From Saprospiraceae bacterium (GTDB lineage Bacteria > Bacteroidota > Bacteroidia > Chitinophagales > Saprospiraceae), in the NCBI GenBank assembly GCA_024103005.1, contig JAGFJA010000008.1:1-64000 (forward strand): 64,000 nt of DNA. Reading direction: 5' to 3'. The notes beneath the pieces were generated by a model that was given only the letters and a program-made list of their open reading frames with translations, searched no databases and was not told the origin of the DNA. Of the stretch, positions 1 to 8,654 are shown one piece after another. The translations under genes were made by a program, and so were the position numbers. How positions within the stretch are numbered: the stretch's first letter is position 1; the number at the start of each line of letters is the position of its first letter.

Positions 1-502
1 GGGGAATGATTTTAAACCAATTTAGCCTTATATTTGGCGATAGAATAAAACTGTAAATCCGGACTATGATTTTTCCACTTACACAGTTTTTGGGATAGTG
101 TTTGCCGTGGATGTAACTGATCCACACAGATTTTTTTATCAGCGATTATCTGTCAGATCAGTGTCATCAGTGTTCCATTGTGGATGGTACACATATGATG
201 GGAGGCGACTGATTTTTTAACACGGGCCATTGAATCCTCGCTCTCTTTATACCGGTTTTTGCAAGGATACATCAAAAAATGAAACTTCAAAACACATAAA
301 TTTTTCAATATTTTGTCAAATAATTAATAGATAATATATTGTACACGTATTAATGCATAAATATATGACAATTATAGATTTCCAGGATAACGTTTCTTTT
401 GTAATGTTATTCTAGCTGGGATTTGAACTTATGCCTTATGACTTTACTTCAAAATAAATAAAAAATATTCTTACAAATTATACAGAAATCAGCAATAAAT
501 GT
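1..502. other. Gene-free stretch at window start
   Basis: No reading frame with recognisable content on either strand. Around 125-185 there is low-complexity text in which short words such as ATCAGTGT recur, a kind of intergenic filler. It ends at the promoter of the AbiE module. A gene running in from the left cannot be excluded but I see no support for one. Confidence 0.5.
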
Positions 503-510
503 TATATTTG
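503..510 (+). promoter_or_regulatory. Bacteroidota -7 promoter box for the AbiE operon
   Basis: TATATTTG matches the Bacteroidota sigma-A -7 consensus TAnnTTTG and lies about 45 bp before the antitoxin start. I see no convincing -33 TTTG at the usual 17-23 bp distance, so assignment rests on the -7 box and position only. Confidence 0.5.
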
Positions 511-516
511 CGATAG

Positions 517-539
517 ATAATACATAAAATATGTATTAT
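517..539 (+). promoter_or_regulatory. Perfect inverted repeat, probable AbiEi operator
   Basis: Two perfect 10-bp arms (ATAATACATA and TATGTATTAT) are separated by AAA. The palindrome lies just after the -7 box and before the antitoxin start. AbiEi-family antitoxins carry a winged-helix domain and are known to repress their own operon by binding inverted repeats at the promoter, so this is the natural operator candidate. Binding is inferred. Confidence 0.6.
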
Positions 540-556
540 GTAATTTATATTTGACA

Positions 557-1198
557 ATGATAGGTATTAGAAACAGGCTTAGAAATTATGTCGAGGTGCC
601 CTTGTCGCATCAACTCGTCTCAGATGCATTGGCGGAATATAGCCACCCCAATGCAAAAATCAGTGAGATGGTGAGGAGGGGCTTTCTGATTTCCTTGAGG
701 CGCGGACTGTATGTGCCCGGGCCGGAAGCGGATTTGCCCATCCCAGACTTGTTTGTCGTAGCCAATCACTTGCGTGGCCCGAGTTATATTTCTCTTCAGT
801 CCGCATTGTCTTATCATGGTTTGATACCTGAGCGTGTGGAGGAGATAACTTCGATTACACTGTTGACTACACGCGACTTTGATACGCCGATTGGCAGGTT
901 TACATACCGGCACTTTGATGCGCCTTATTATTCATTTGGTATTGAGCGTGTGCAGGTTGCAACCAATCAATTCGCATTGATTGCTTCGCCTGAAAAAGCT
1001 ATTTGCGATACCATTGTGGCTACTGCAGGCGTCAATCTTCGTAGCAGGACGCAGACGCTTGATTATTTGGTTGAAGATATGCGGATTGATGAGGCCGATT
1101 TACAAGCATTGGATGAAGATTTGATCGAGAGTTGGTTGGGAGATGCTCCAAAAAGATCCAGCTTGGAGATGCTGCTGAATACAATCAGATCGATATGA
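557..1198 (+). CDS. AbiEi-like antitoxin / transcriptional regulator of a type IV toxin-antitoxin pair
   Basis: About 213 aa. The N-terminal part (to about residue 75) looks like the AbiEi winged-helix: a segment of the type 'ISEMVRRGFLISLRRGLYV' that recognises DNA. It is followed by the conserved 'YISLQSALSYHGLIPE' block and the 'ASPEKAICDTI' block typical of the AbiEi C-terminal antitoxin domain. The ATG at 557 is preceded in frame by a TTG at 551, so either could be the start. The stop overlaps the next gene's ATG in an ATGA (1195-1198), the tight coupling usual for abiEi/abiEii. In this family the antitoxin neutralises the toxin without forming a stable complex and represses the operon. 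Confidence 0.85.
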   Translation: MIGIRNRLRNYVEVPLSHQLVSDALAEYSHPNAKISEMVRRGFLISLRRGLYVPGPEADLPIPDLFVVANHLRGPSYISLQSALSYHGLIPERVEEITSITLLTTRDFDTPIGRFTYRHFDAPYYSFGIERVQVATNQFALIASPEKAICDTIVATAGVNLRSRTQTLDYLVEDMRIDEADLQALDEDLIESWLGDAPKRSSLEMLLNTIRSI

Positions 1199-2046
1199 TA
1201 AAGGACTGGATAGCCGGATATCAACCGAAGAATGAGGAGGAAACACTCTCTGCATTGCGTGAAATAATGCAAGAAGTTGCGCTTGCCGCATTGTCGCGTA
1301 CGGATTTTTTTAAGACAGCCGCATTTTATGGAGGTACGGCACTAAGGATATTTTACAGATTGGACCGATATTCGGAAGATCTGGATTTTTCACTCCTGAC
1401 AAAGAATGAAAATTTTTCCTTGGAGCCGTACTTTCATTCTATGCAAAACGAATTTGAATCGTTAGGCCTTCAGGTCAGCTTACGACAAAAAGTCAAAACT
1501 CATAAAACAGCAATAGAATCCGCTTTTTTGAAAACGGAAACATTGGGGGAAGAGCTGATTTTGGAAGACATCGTAGAACAAATCGGTATTCATTCCAATA
1601 AAAATGTCAAAATCAAGATAGAAGTGGATCGAAATCCACCAACCGGCTTTGATACAGAAGAAAAACTGTTGCTGCGACCCTTTTCGTTTTATGTCAAATG
1701 TTTTGATCTACCCAGCTTGTTTGCCGGTAAGATGCACGCCATGCTATTTAGGAAATGGAAACACAGGATAAAGGGCAGGGATTGGTATGATCTGGAATGG
1801 TACATCCGCAAAGGTGTTCCGATCAATCTCGCACATTTTTTACAACGTGCGAAAGAAACAGGTGATTGGAGTCAAGAGGTTATTGGAAAGGAGGATTTGA
1901 TCAATCTGCTCAAGGAGAAAATAAATGGGATTTCAATAGAAAACGTTAAAAAAGATATTCGCCCTTTCTTAAAGAATATTAACAAATTGGATATCTGGAG
2001 TCGAAAGTATTTTTTGGATTTGATTGGATCGTTGAAGTTTGATTGA
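1195..2046 (+). CDS. AbiEii/AbiGii-family nucleotidyltransferase toxin
   Basis: About 283 aa when started at the ATG overlapping the antitoxin stop. The frame is open for 21 more codons upstream, but that extension lies inside the antitoxin gene and is unlikely to be used. The polymerase-beta-like nucleotidyltransferase signature is clear: GGTALR (residues 46-51), then SEDLDFSL (60-67) with the metal-binding DxD-type acidic pair. The family motifs LFAGKMHAML and GRDWYDLEWY follow towards the C-terminus. AbiEii toxins are thought to transfer nucleotides and halt growth, giving phage abortive infection. All motifs look intact. Just downstream, the stop abuts a truncated sorting-domain remnant, so the module's right edge is a recombination junction. 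Confidence 0.88.
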   Translation: MIKDWIAGYQPKNEEETLSALREIMQEVALAALSRTDFFKTAAFYGGTALRIFYRLDRYSEDLDFSLLTKNENFSLEPYFHSMQNEFESLGLQVSLRQKVKTHKTAIESAFLKTETLGEELILEDIVEQIGIHSNKNVKIKIEVDRNPPTGFDTEEKLLLRPFSFYVKCFDLPSLFAGKMHAMLFRKWKHRIKGRDWYDLEWYIRKGVPINLAHFLQRAKETGDWSQEVIGKEDLINLLKEKINGISIENVKKDIRPFLKNINKLDIWSRKYFLDLIGSLKFD

Positions 2047-2049
2047 ATA

Positions 2050-2140
2050 TCAATCTTTATACCTGCAAGTATAGATGCCGGATTGGAATTGTGTAATCTC
2101 GATATACTTTGTTTGTCCAATTGCATCATATTTCAATATT
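2050..2140 (-). pseudogene. Decayed copy of a T9SS sorting-domain tail (copy 1)
   Basis: Read on the minus strand this encodes a remnant of type 'DAIGQ...TQFQSGIYTCRYKD', nearly identical to the end of the metalloprotease at 3356-5299. It lacks the last 13 or so residues: it stops at a TGA right beside the AbiEii gene. It follows the stop codon of the lipoprotein at 2142-2678 with no start of its own. It is part of a tandem duplication with unit spacing of about 671-677 bp. Confidence 0.75.
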
Positions 2141-2141
2141 A

Positions 2142-2678
2142 CTATTCCCATAACTTAGTTGCAAAACGCCCCTTTCTAAAACGCATCGTATCCGGCTGAT
2201 TGGGTGAAACTCCACGATCCCTGATCATCGTTATGGAAAACACACCTTCTACCTCCTGTGTTATTGTATCAAACTTATTTATTTTGATCCAGTTATTTGC
2301 ACTGTCCTGAAGTAGAACTATCCAGCTATCATAAATTACATCGATGTCTATATTGGAAAAATATACTTTTGGGATGAAATTTGGCGGATGTAAATTCTCA
2401 TTCGTAAAGTCCTTTATAGTATCAAAGTTATTAACCGGTAGATTGGTAAAAGCAAATGTTTTTTGAAGAAGACCATGGGATAGTGAGTCAAATCCCAAAG
2501 TAAAATAATTTTTGTCATAGTAATTATGGTAGGCTGTGGCTTGAGCCTTCCATTCTATTCCATTGCGCTCTACATAAAACGTACCAGAATACACATTTCT
2601 ATTATTTGGATCCTGTATGATTTTTGGATCTTTTTCACAAGAAGAAAGTAGCAGCAAAAACAATATTAGTTTTTTCAT
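2142..2678 (-). CDS. Small lipoprotein, tandem paralogue A
   Basis: 178 aa with a lipoprotein signal (LLLLSSC, lipid-attachment Cys about residue 14). I do not recognise a named domain. The first 47 or so residues are almost identical to the neighbouring 2819-3349 product, as are the last 15 or so (RFRKGRFATKLW), while the middle has diverged. Conserved ends with a divergent core suggest duplication followed by gene conversion or diversifying change. The context, downstream of a secreted metalloprotease on the same strand, suggests an operon of surface or periplasmic products. Function unknown. Confidence 0.8.
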   Translation of the reverse strand: MKKLILFLLLLSSCEKDPKIIQDPNNRNVYSGTFYVERNGIEWKAQATAYHNYYDKNYFTLGFDSLSHGLLQKTFAFTNLPVNNFDTIKDFTNENLHPPNFIPKVYFSNIDIDVIYDSWIVLLQDSANNWIKINKFDTITQEVEGVFSITMIRDRGVSPNQPDTMRFRKGRFATKLWE

Positions 2679-2684
2679 GATACG

Positions 2685-2816
2685 CTAATTGATGATGATA
2701 AATGTACCGGAGATTGTCTGACCTATTTCATCTTTATACCTGCAAGTATAGATGCCGGATTGAAATTGTGAATCCTCCCTATAATTTGACTGGCCAACTG
2801 CATCATGTTTCAATAT
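2685..2816 (-). pseudogene. Decayed copy of a T9SS sorting-domain tail (copy 2)
   Basis: The minus strand encodes 'QFQSGIYTCRYKDE' followed by 'GQTISGTFIIIN' and a stop, matching the C-terminus of the 3356-5299 protease almost residue for residue. The preceding 'DAVGQ' block is joined after a deletion. It is out of register with the lipoprotein gene that precedes it and has no start codon of its own, so it is a leftover of a tandem duplication of [sorting tail + lipoprotein gene]. Confidence 0.8.
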
Positions 2817-2818
2817 TA

Positions 2819-3349
2819 CTATTTCCATAACTTAGTAGCAAAACGCCCCTTTCTGAAACGCATCGTATCCGGGAATCCTGGCGAAATTCCACTAACCCTG
2901 ATTAGAGTGGCAGAAAAAGTTCCTTCTACTTCATTTGTGATAGTATCGAATTTGTTTATTTTGACCCAATTATTGAGGCTGTCTTCAAACAAAGTCTCCC
3001 ATGAATCGTAAGGTACATCTACATCAATATTATCGAAATAAAATGTCGGAATAAAATTTAATGGGATGTATTTTCCAAAATTTCTTATCGTATCAAAATG
3101 ATTAGACGGCAATGTACTGATGCTAAAACTTCTTTGAAGGTAACCATAGGAAAGTGAATCAAAGAATAAGCTATAATAATTCTTATTTGTATAATTATAG
3201 TGGGCCACGGCTTGCGCCTTCCATTCTATTCCATTTCGCTCTACATAAAACGTACCAGAATACACATTTCTATTATTTGGATCCTGTATGATTTTTGGAT
3301 CTTTTTCACAAGAAGAAAAAAGGAGCAATAACAATAATATTTTTTTCAT
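2819..3349 (-). CDS. Small lipoprotein, tandem paralogue B
   Basis: 176 aa with a lipobox (LLFSSC). It is paralogous to the 2142-2678 product: N-terminal 47 residues and C-terminal block nearly identical, central 100 residues diverged but alignable (NNWVKINKFDTIT conserved). The start lies 6 bp after the stop of the metalloprotease, so the two are probably cotranscribed. No recognised catalytic motif. A surface-exposed or periplasmic role is inferred from the lipobox alone. Confidence 0.8.
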   Translation of the reverse strand: MKKILLLLLLFSSCEKDPKIIQDPNNRNVYSGTFYVERNGIEWKAQAVAHYNYTNKNYYSLFFDSLSYGYLQRSFSISTLPSNHFDTIRNFGKYIPLNFIPTFYFDNIDVDVPYDSWETLFEDSLNNWVKINKFDTITNEVEGTFSATLIRVSGISPGFPDTMRFRKGRFATKLWK

Positions 3350-3355
3350 GATACG

Positions 3356-5299
3356 CTAATTGATGATAATAAATGTACCGGAGATCGTCTGACCCATTTC
3401 ATCTTTATACCTGCAAGTATAGATGCCGGATTGAAATTGTGAAATATCAATGGTAACGGATTTTTGATAAAATTCTTTTGTAATTCTCGGACTCAAACTA
3501 ACTTGCTGTCCAATTGCGTTATATAACTCTATCCTGCCATCAATATCGCCATTGCTTTCCAGCGAGATAGTTACCTCGGACTGTGCAGGTGACGGATATA
3601 TGTTCAGACGATCTTTTGTCGCAGGGCGTTCTTTACTTGCTTCCCTGTATTCACCACAATGAATAGGATCAGGTATAGCTTGTATTTCATAGTATGTAAC
3701 CAAGTTGACCCCGGTAGTGCTTTGGACATTCAACCGGATAAAGACAGTCATATATTCTATGTCGGGCAGTGTGACGACATATCCATCCATTGATCCCGAT
3801 TGGGAATCATAATAGTTAAATCCGTCTAAAGATGTTTGCCATATATAGGTGATCGTTCCTGTAATATTCTCAGCATATCCGGTGAGCCTCACCTCTTCAT
3901 TAGGACAACCGAAATGCTTTCCTGTGATATTTATTGCAGGCAAAGACTCAGTCCGATAAGCTGATATCCTGCATGTAGCATCCCTGATAGTTTTGGCATT
4001 GTTGGCAGAGCATCCTTCGGAATCCTTTGCGTTCTTTCCTGTTTTTTTCTTTTTCCATTTTACATCAGGATTTGAGAAGTTCATGAACGTACCATTGACA
4101 AATGACCCGCAGGAAGTCATTACAGTCACAAAAGTTTTATCGGTTTGGGGCCAGGGTCTCTTTTTTTCAACTTTCCATCCATGAGAATGTGATAATCCAC
4201 TCACGTCTGCACCATTAAAACAAAACGGATCATCACCATCCACCCCCGAATGATGACGGCATCCCATCAGATGACCGAACTCATGCGTAAAGACTAATCT
4301 TTCGCTGTTTAAAAAACCCACGTCTATAATGGCATACGCTTCACTATTGGCCGTGGGATTATCATCTCCATAACCATTTACTGCTCCTTGCCATTGCTGA
4401 TGAAAATTAGGAGAAATGACAAAGACCAAATCGGCATGTTGATTATCCCTTTCATCTTTCAGAAATTGCACGTTATTAATGGTTTTATTATCATTATCAT
4501 CGTATGGAGTCCAAACAGTACTTGGCAAGTCATTAATTGACTTCAATACCAATCTATTTGCTCCGTACCTTGCCTTACTGTTGGCTATGGTGATATTTGT
4601 CCTTTCAATCTCAATTCGTATTAAGTCATTGATATCAGGGGTATAAGCTGATATCCCTTCACATACAAATACAATTGCCGTAATATTGCACACGTCCCTT
4701 GTCTCCAGTTCCTCTTCCTCCGGATCGGGTTCGATGGGGGATCCGGTGCCTTCCATGGTGCATATCGGATCATAGCTTTTGTTGGTCAATACAAGAGCGG
4801 TTCTATTACTTCCATAGTTCCGTATCTGATAATAGTTGGTGTCCATACTGACTGCACCAAACGTCCTGCCATTCTTTTCTATCAGTGTCAAAAAGCCGTG
4901 TATAGTAGAGTCCACGGTGACAGCCGGCGTCAAAGTATTAGGAGCTACTGCGGTTTCATTGGTTATAAGCTCACCATTCCAAACCATAGTACTATCAATA
5001 TCAGAAAAATAATTTATCCGGTAAAGATAAGTAGCGCTATCGTTTGGAAAATTTACTTTAATGATTCCATTGTTCTGTGCGCTACTTATAGAGTTTAGAT
5101 TGATAATCCGGACATCTGAAGCATAAAATTTTGCAGATAGGTCATTTTTCATCAAAGTTTGAGGTGAGCTTTCATTGGCAGGAGAGACTTCAGAAAATAA
5201 AGATTGACTGTAACCGAATCCCGGAAAAACTAAAAGTGTAGTAGCTACTAAGATGAAATGCTTTAAAAGGTTTCGATCTCGCATGATGGTTTTATTCAT
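3356..5299 (-). CDS. Secreted metzincin metalloprotease with T9SS type A sorting domain
   Basis: 647 aa. An N-terminal signal peptide is seen (hydrophobic LLKHFILVATTLLVF, cleavage after GYSQ); Met6 is an alternative start. A zinc-protease core carries HEFGHLMGCRH at residues 339-349, the extended metzincin HExxHxxGxxH motif with all three zinc histidines and the catalytic Glu. A plausible Met-turn (VMTSCG) follows about 45 residues later. This resembles reprolysin-like M12 peptidases of Bacteroidota. The C-terminal 80 or so residues (NIYPSPAQ...GIYTCRY...) form the type A sorting domain that directs export by the T9SS. Acidic EEEELE linker near residue 195. The product is expected at the cell surface or released; substrate unknown. 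Confidence 0.9.
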   Translation of the reverse strand: MNKTIMRDRNLLKHFILVATTLLVFPGFGYSQSLFSEVSPANESSPQTLMKNDLSAKFYASDVRIINLNSISSAQNNGIIKVNFPNDSATYLYRINYFSDIDSTMVWNGELITNETAVAPNTLTPAVTVDSTIHGFLTLIEKNGRTFGAVSMDTNYYQIRNYGSNRTALVLTNKSYDPICTMEGTGSPIEPDPEEEELETRDVCNITAIVFVCEGISAYTPDINDLIRIEIERTNITIANSKARYGANRLVLKSINDLPSTVWTPYDDNDNKTINNVQFLKDERDNQHADLVFVISPNFHQQWQGAVNGYGDDNPTANSEAYAIIDVGFLNSERLVFTHEFGHLMGCRHHSGVDGDDPFCFNGADVSGLSHSHGWKVEKKRPWPQTDKTFVTVMTSCGSFVNGTFMNFSNPDVKWKKKKTGKNAKDSEGCSANNAKTIRDATCRISAYRTESLPAINITGKHFGCPNEEVRLTGYAENITGTITYIWQTSLDGFNYYDSQSGSMDGYVVTLPDIEYMTVFIRLNVQSTTGVNLVTYYEIQAIPDPIHCGEYREASKERPATKDRLNIYPSPAQSEVTISLESNGDIDGRIELYNAIGQQVSLSPRITKEFYQKSVTIDISQFQSGIYTCRYKDEMGQTISGTFIIIN

Positions 5300-5311
5300 A
5301 GTTTAATAGAG

Positions 5312-5344
5312 CAAATATAAGTTAATGATTTTGAAATTCACAAA
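5312..5344 (-). promoter_or_regulatory. Promoter of the metalloprotease operon
   Basis: On the minus strand a -33 TTTG (5341-5344) and a -7 TATATTTG (5312-5319) are separated by exactly 21 bp, a full match to the Bacteroidota promoter consensus, 12 bp before the start codon region. Confidence 0.7.
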
Positions 5345-5865
5345 AATTCACATATTTATTGACTAATATATATTCATATATCCAAATATGCTGCTTCTCT
5401 CATTTGATATATTCTAAAAAAATACTTCAAAATGAATAAATTATGGATAAATACTTCCTTCTACCCTTATATAATTTGACAGTTAAGCCCTATGTCGCTG
5501 AGGGAACCACGAACAACAGCGAAATCTCAGGTAAGAGTCAGAAAGTAAATAGTAATTAAAAATGGACCAATAACCCTATTTATACAATCCCTTTCAATCT
5601 GAAGATCATTCTCCCTTATAGATGGGGTGCAAGAGGCGGGCTGCAACGATTTACGAGCGGCATAAGACATAAACAGAGTTGAAAGTTATTGGATTAAAGG
5701 ATTAAACGCCAGTTATACCGGAGATTATTCAGAATCAAAATTTACTTATCGTCATCTTACCCCAAGCAGAAAGGACAATGACTGTGACTGTCATATCCTC
5801 AATAGTATATATAAGGTGGTGTTGTCTGGAAATGCGCCTTGACCAAGTTGGCTGCTCATAATGTT
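5345..5865. other. Gene-free stretch, possible decayed coding sequence
   Basis: No intact frame. Base composition between about 5580 and 5840 resembles coding DNA (mixed codons rather than A/T filler), but stops interrupt all frames and I recognise no protein family. It ends where the truncated YoeB-like gene begins, so it may be the foreign side of a deletion junction. Confidence 0.35.
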
Positions 5866-6018
5866 TCAATAACTCGTTTCCCCGGTACCGGTAGTAGGAT
5901 GTTCTTTTAATTCTTGAAATAAAGTTTGAATCTTTCTGAGTAATCTGTAATTTCCGGCTTTTTCGAATTTCTCAATATCATCCAAAACCCGTTGAGTAAG
6001 TTCAATCTTAAAACTCAT
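5866..6018 (-). pseudogene. Truncated YoeB/Txe-like toxin (50 codons)
   Basis: The ATG overlaps the antitoxin stop in an ATGA (6015-6018), as in intact yefM-yoeB pairs. The 50-aa product resembles the N-terminal half of Bacteroidota YoeB toxins: a helical 'ELTQRVLDDIEKFEKAGN' region and 'IQTLFQELKEHPTTGTGE', which corresponds to the family's LxxELKxHPxxGTGxPE block. It then ends in unrelated residues and a stop. The complete family is about 85-90 aa. The missing half would carry the catalytic Arg and the C-terminal His-Tyr needed for ribosome-dependent mRNA cleavage, so the toxin should be inactive. The sequence beyond the stop shows no remainder, so this is a deletion or replacement rather than a point nonsense change. 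Confidence 0.8.
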
Positions 6019-6248
6019 TTCACATTCTTAAAAAGCTCTTTTTCCAATTCCGGCGTAAGGGTAACGAAATTACCTTTTTTTACTTCCTCCATCGAGCGAT
6101 CAATCCTTTCAAAGAATTCTTCCTTAATCATTTTGATTTTTTCATAATCAATTGACTTTACTTTAAAATTGATTTCCATTTCTTTCAGCAAACCTTTAAG
6201 CAGTGAGGGCTGCTTTTTATTCTTGGGAGTTACGATCAATGTGTCCAT
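6015..6248 (-). CDS. Antitoxin of a YefM/YoeB-like or related type II pair
   Basis: 77 aa from the ATG at 6248 (MDTLIVTPKNKK...). The frame is open for 19 more codons upstream, but that segment has no antitoxin character. The charged C-terminal helix region ('EEFFERIDRSMEEVKKGNFVTLTPELEKELF') is typical of small antitoxins that neutralise RelE/YoeB toxins. Its stop overlaps the truncated toxin's start. Because the toxin is cut short, this antitoxin is either an orphan or retained to protect against a related toxin elsewhere. The exact antitoxin family is not certain. Confidence 0.72.
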   Translation of the reverse strand: MDTLIVTPKNKKQPSLLKGLLKEMEINFKVKSIDYEKIKMIKEEFFERIDRSMEEVKKGNFVTLTPELEKELFKNVK

Positions 6249-6594
6249 GGTATGGCTTTTAAGCAAAGTTAACTGAATAAAACCGGATTTAGTTCCTGTA
6301 TGCACCTTGATAACTAGAAACTATTAAACTCAAATTGCAATGATCCATATATAAGACATCACAATCGGAGACCTTAAGTTTTTATTTTTAACCACAAAAT
6401 TGCATTGTAAACCACGAAAGGCTTTTAGCTCTGTATATTTCCCCGGACGGCTGGGATAGGTGTGGTTGAAGAAAGAAGACATGCCACTCTTTCTTATCAG
6501 GGTTACAATTGTTAATCAGAAATTTCATTTATCAACTTCAATATTCTTCATTTGTCCTAACTTTACGACTTGATGAAATTAAAATATTTCGGAA
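6249..6594. other. Intergenic region upstream of paaZ
   Basis: Divergent intergenic region of about 345 bp that must hold the antitoxin promoter (leftward) and the paaZ promoter (rightward). I see no gene, repeat or clean TAnnTTTG box close to the paaZ start; CCTAACTTTACG near 6557-6568 is an imperfect -7 candidate. Confidence 0.4.
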
Positions 6595-8640
6595 ATGCAA
6601 AAAATTCAGAATTATATAGCGGGTCATTGGATATCCGGCGATGGCGATGGACAGCCTCTCGTACATGCCATAAGTGGTGAGGTGTTTGGCACTGTATCGT
6701 CCATAGGCCTGGATTTTCAGTCCATGTTTGATTATGGTCGCCAGGTAGGCAATAAAAACCTGAGAAAGATGACCTTTCAACAACGTGCTCTGATGCTCAA
6801 ATCTTTGGCGCTGTATTTATTTGAAAGAAAAGAAAAATACTATGATGTATCCTATAAGACAGGCGCGACCCGCATGGATAGTTGGGTGGATATTGAAGGT
6901 GGGATCGGCAATCTCTTCGCCAATGCCAGCTTGAGACGCAAACTGCCCGATCAACCATTTACGGTAGATGGTGAATATGCTCCCTTGTCAAAGGGCGGCA
7001 GCTTCATCGGTCAGCATATTCTTGTGCCCAAGCTCGGTGTCGCCCTGCATATCAATGCTTTCAACTTCCCGGTGTGGGGAATGTTGGAGAAAATTGCAGT
7101 CAACTTATTGGCAGGTATGCCTGCCATCGTTAAGCCGGCGGCCATCACCTCATTCCTGACAGAAGCGGTGTTCAGGGATATCATCGAAAGTAAAATTCTG
7201 CCGGAAGGCGCATTACAATTGGTCACCGGTTCGGCACACAACCTCATTGACTTTGTCAGAGAGCAGGATGTGGTCACCTTTACAGGATCAGCGGAGACCG
7301 GCAGGAAGTTGAAAGCCAATCCCAACATAATAGATCATGCTGTCCCGTTTAATATGGAGGCAGACTCGCTCAATTGCTGTATTCTCGGTGAGGATGTCAA
7401 GCAAGGCAGTCCGGAATTTGATATTTTTATCAAGGAAGTTCGCCGTGAGATGATTACCAAAGCCGGACAGAAGTGTACTGCCATCCGCAGGATTATCGTA
7501 CCCGAAGCTATGGTCGATAATGTGTCAGAAGCCTTAAAGGATGCTCTCTCCAAAGTCGTCATCGGTGATACCAAGGAAAAAGAGGTTAAGATGGGTTCAT
7601 TAGTTGGCAAAGGTCAAGTGGAGGAAGTTCTCTCCAAAGTATCCATTTTGCTCAAAGATGCCGATTTGGTCTGTGGTATGTCGCCCCATATCAATCTTTT
7701 TGGAGAGAAAGTCAAAGGAGATGCATTTATGGAGCCTATTCTCCTCAAAGCAAGAAATACCGGCTCCGACAGCAGCATACATGAGGTGGAAGCCTTCGGT
7801 CCGGTTTCTACTATTATTGGTTATAACGATCTGGAGGAAGCTGTTGATCTGGCCAATAAAGGCAAAGGCTCCCTCGTCAGTTCTATCGTCACCTATGATG
7901 ACACTATCGCCACCGAATACGCACTGGGAGCAGCACCCTATCACGGCAGAATACTCATACTTAATCGCGATTGTGCCAAAGAGAGTACCGGCCACGGCAG
8001 CCCGATGCCACTCCTTATACACGGAGGCCCGGGCCGTGCAGGCGGAGGTGAGGAAATGGGCGGACTGAGAGGCATCAAACATTATATGCAGCGATGTGCA
8101 GTGCAAGGTTCACCTACGACTCTCACCGAGATCACTCAGGTCTATCAACCCGGTGGAAAATATAAAGAACCCGCAAAACATCCATTCAGGCTGCATTTCG
8201 AAGAACTGACCGTCGGTGATACCCTAATAACACACAAACGTACAATAACCGAAGCCGACATCATCAACTTTGCCAATGTGAGCTGGGATCACTTCTACGC
8301 TCATACCGACGTCACCAGTTTGGATGGAACGATATTTACGGAGAGGGTGGCACACGGTTATTTTGTGCTGTCTGCAGCTGCCGGTCTCTTTGTAGATCCG
8401 GGTAAAGGACCTGTATTACTTAATTACGGCCTCGAAGAATGTCGTTTCTTAAAACCCGTCTATGCCGGCATGACCATCGGTGTCAAACTGACCGTCAAGG
8501 AAAAAATAAATCAGGAAAAAAAGTCGGAAGAAGATATCTCGAAAGGCATCGTCAAATATTATGTGGAAATATACGATGAAGTAAACGAAACTGTAGCCGT
8601 AGCGACGATTCTGACGATGGTAAAAAAATTAAACGATTAA
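6595..8640 (+). CDS. paaZ: PaaZ: bifunctional oxepin-CoA hydrolase / 3-oxo-5,6-dehydrosuberyl-CoA semialdehyde dehydrogenase
   Basis: 681 aa, the usual PaaZ length. The N-terminal 520 or so residues form an aldehyde dehydrogenase domain. Catalytic Cys294 lies in [10 protein letters not shown] and the general-base Glu255 in FNMEADSLN, matching Glu256/Cys295 of E. coli PaaZ. The C-terminal MaoC-type (R)-hydratase domain has [10 protein letters not shown] with Asp565 and His570, the hydratase dyad. The enzyme opens the oxepin-CoA ring and oxidises the resulting aldehyde in aerobic phenylacetate degradation, in the cytoplasm. The other paa genes (ring epoxidase, CoA ligase) are not in the window. 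The next gene, 14 bp downstream, is an enoyl-CoA hydratase homologue, so the two are very probably one operon. Confidence 0.95.
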   Translation: MQKIQNYIAGHWISGDGDGQPLVHAISGEVFGTVSSIGLDFQSMFDYGRQVGNKNLRKMTFQQRALMLKSLALYLFERKEKYYDVSYKTGATRMDSWVDIEGGIGNLFANASLRRKLPDQPFTVDGEYAPLSKGGSFIGQHILVPKLGVALHINAFNFPVWGMLEKIAVNLLAGMPAIVKPAAITSFLTEAVFRDIIESKILPEGALQLVTGSAHNLIDFVREQDVVTFTGSAETGRKLKANPNIIDHAVPFNMEADSLNCCILGEDVKQGSPEFDIFIKEVRREMITKAGQKCTAIRRIIVPEAMVDNVSEALKDALSKVVIGDTKEKEVKMGSLVGKGQVEEVLSKVSILLKDADLVCGMSPHINLFGEKVKGDAFMEPILLKARNTGSDSSIHEVEAFGPVSTIIGYNDLEEAVDLANKGKGSLVSSIVTYDDTIATEYALGAAPYHGRILILNRDCAKESTGHGSPMPLLIHGGPGRAGGGEEMGGLRGIKHYMQRCAVQGSPTTLTEITQVYQPGGKYKEPAKHPFRLHFEELTVGDTLITHKRTITEADIINFANVSWDHFYAHTDVTSLDGTIFTERVAHGYFVLSAAAGLFVDPGKGPVLLNYGLEECRFLKPVYAGMTIGVKLTVKEKINQEKKSEEDISKGIVKYYVEIYDEVNETVAVATILTMVKKLND

Positions 8641-8654
8641 AAAAAATACACCAA

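Noticed and set aside
5440..5860. Possible decayed gene
   Set aside because: Composition hints at former coding sequence but no frame holds for long and no family is recognised; recorded only as a gene-free stretch.
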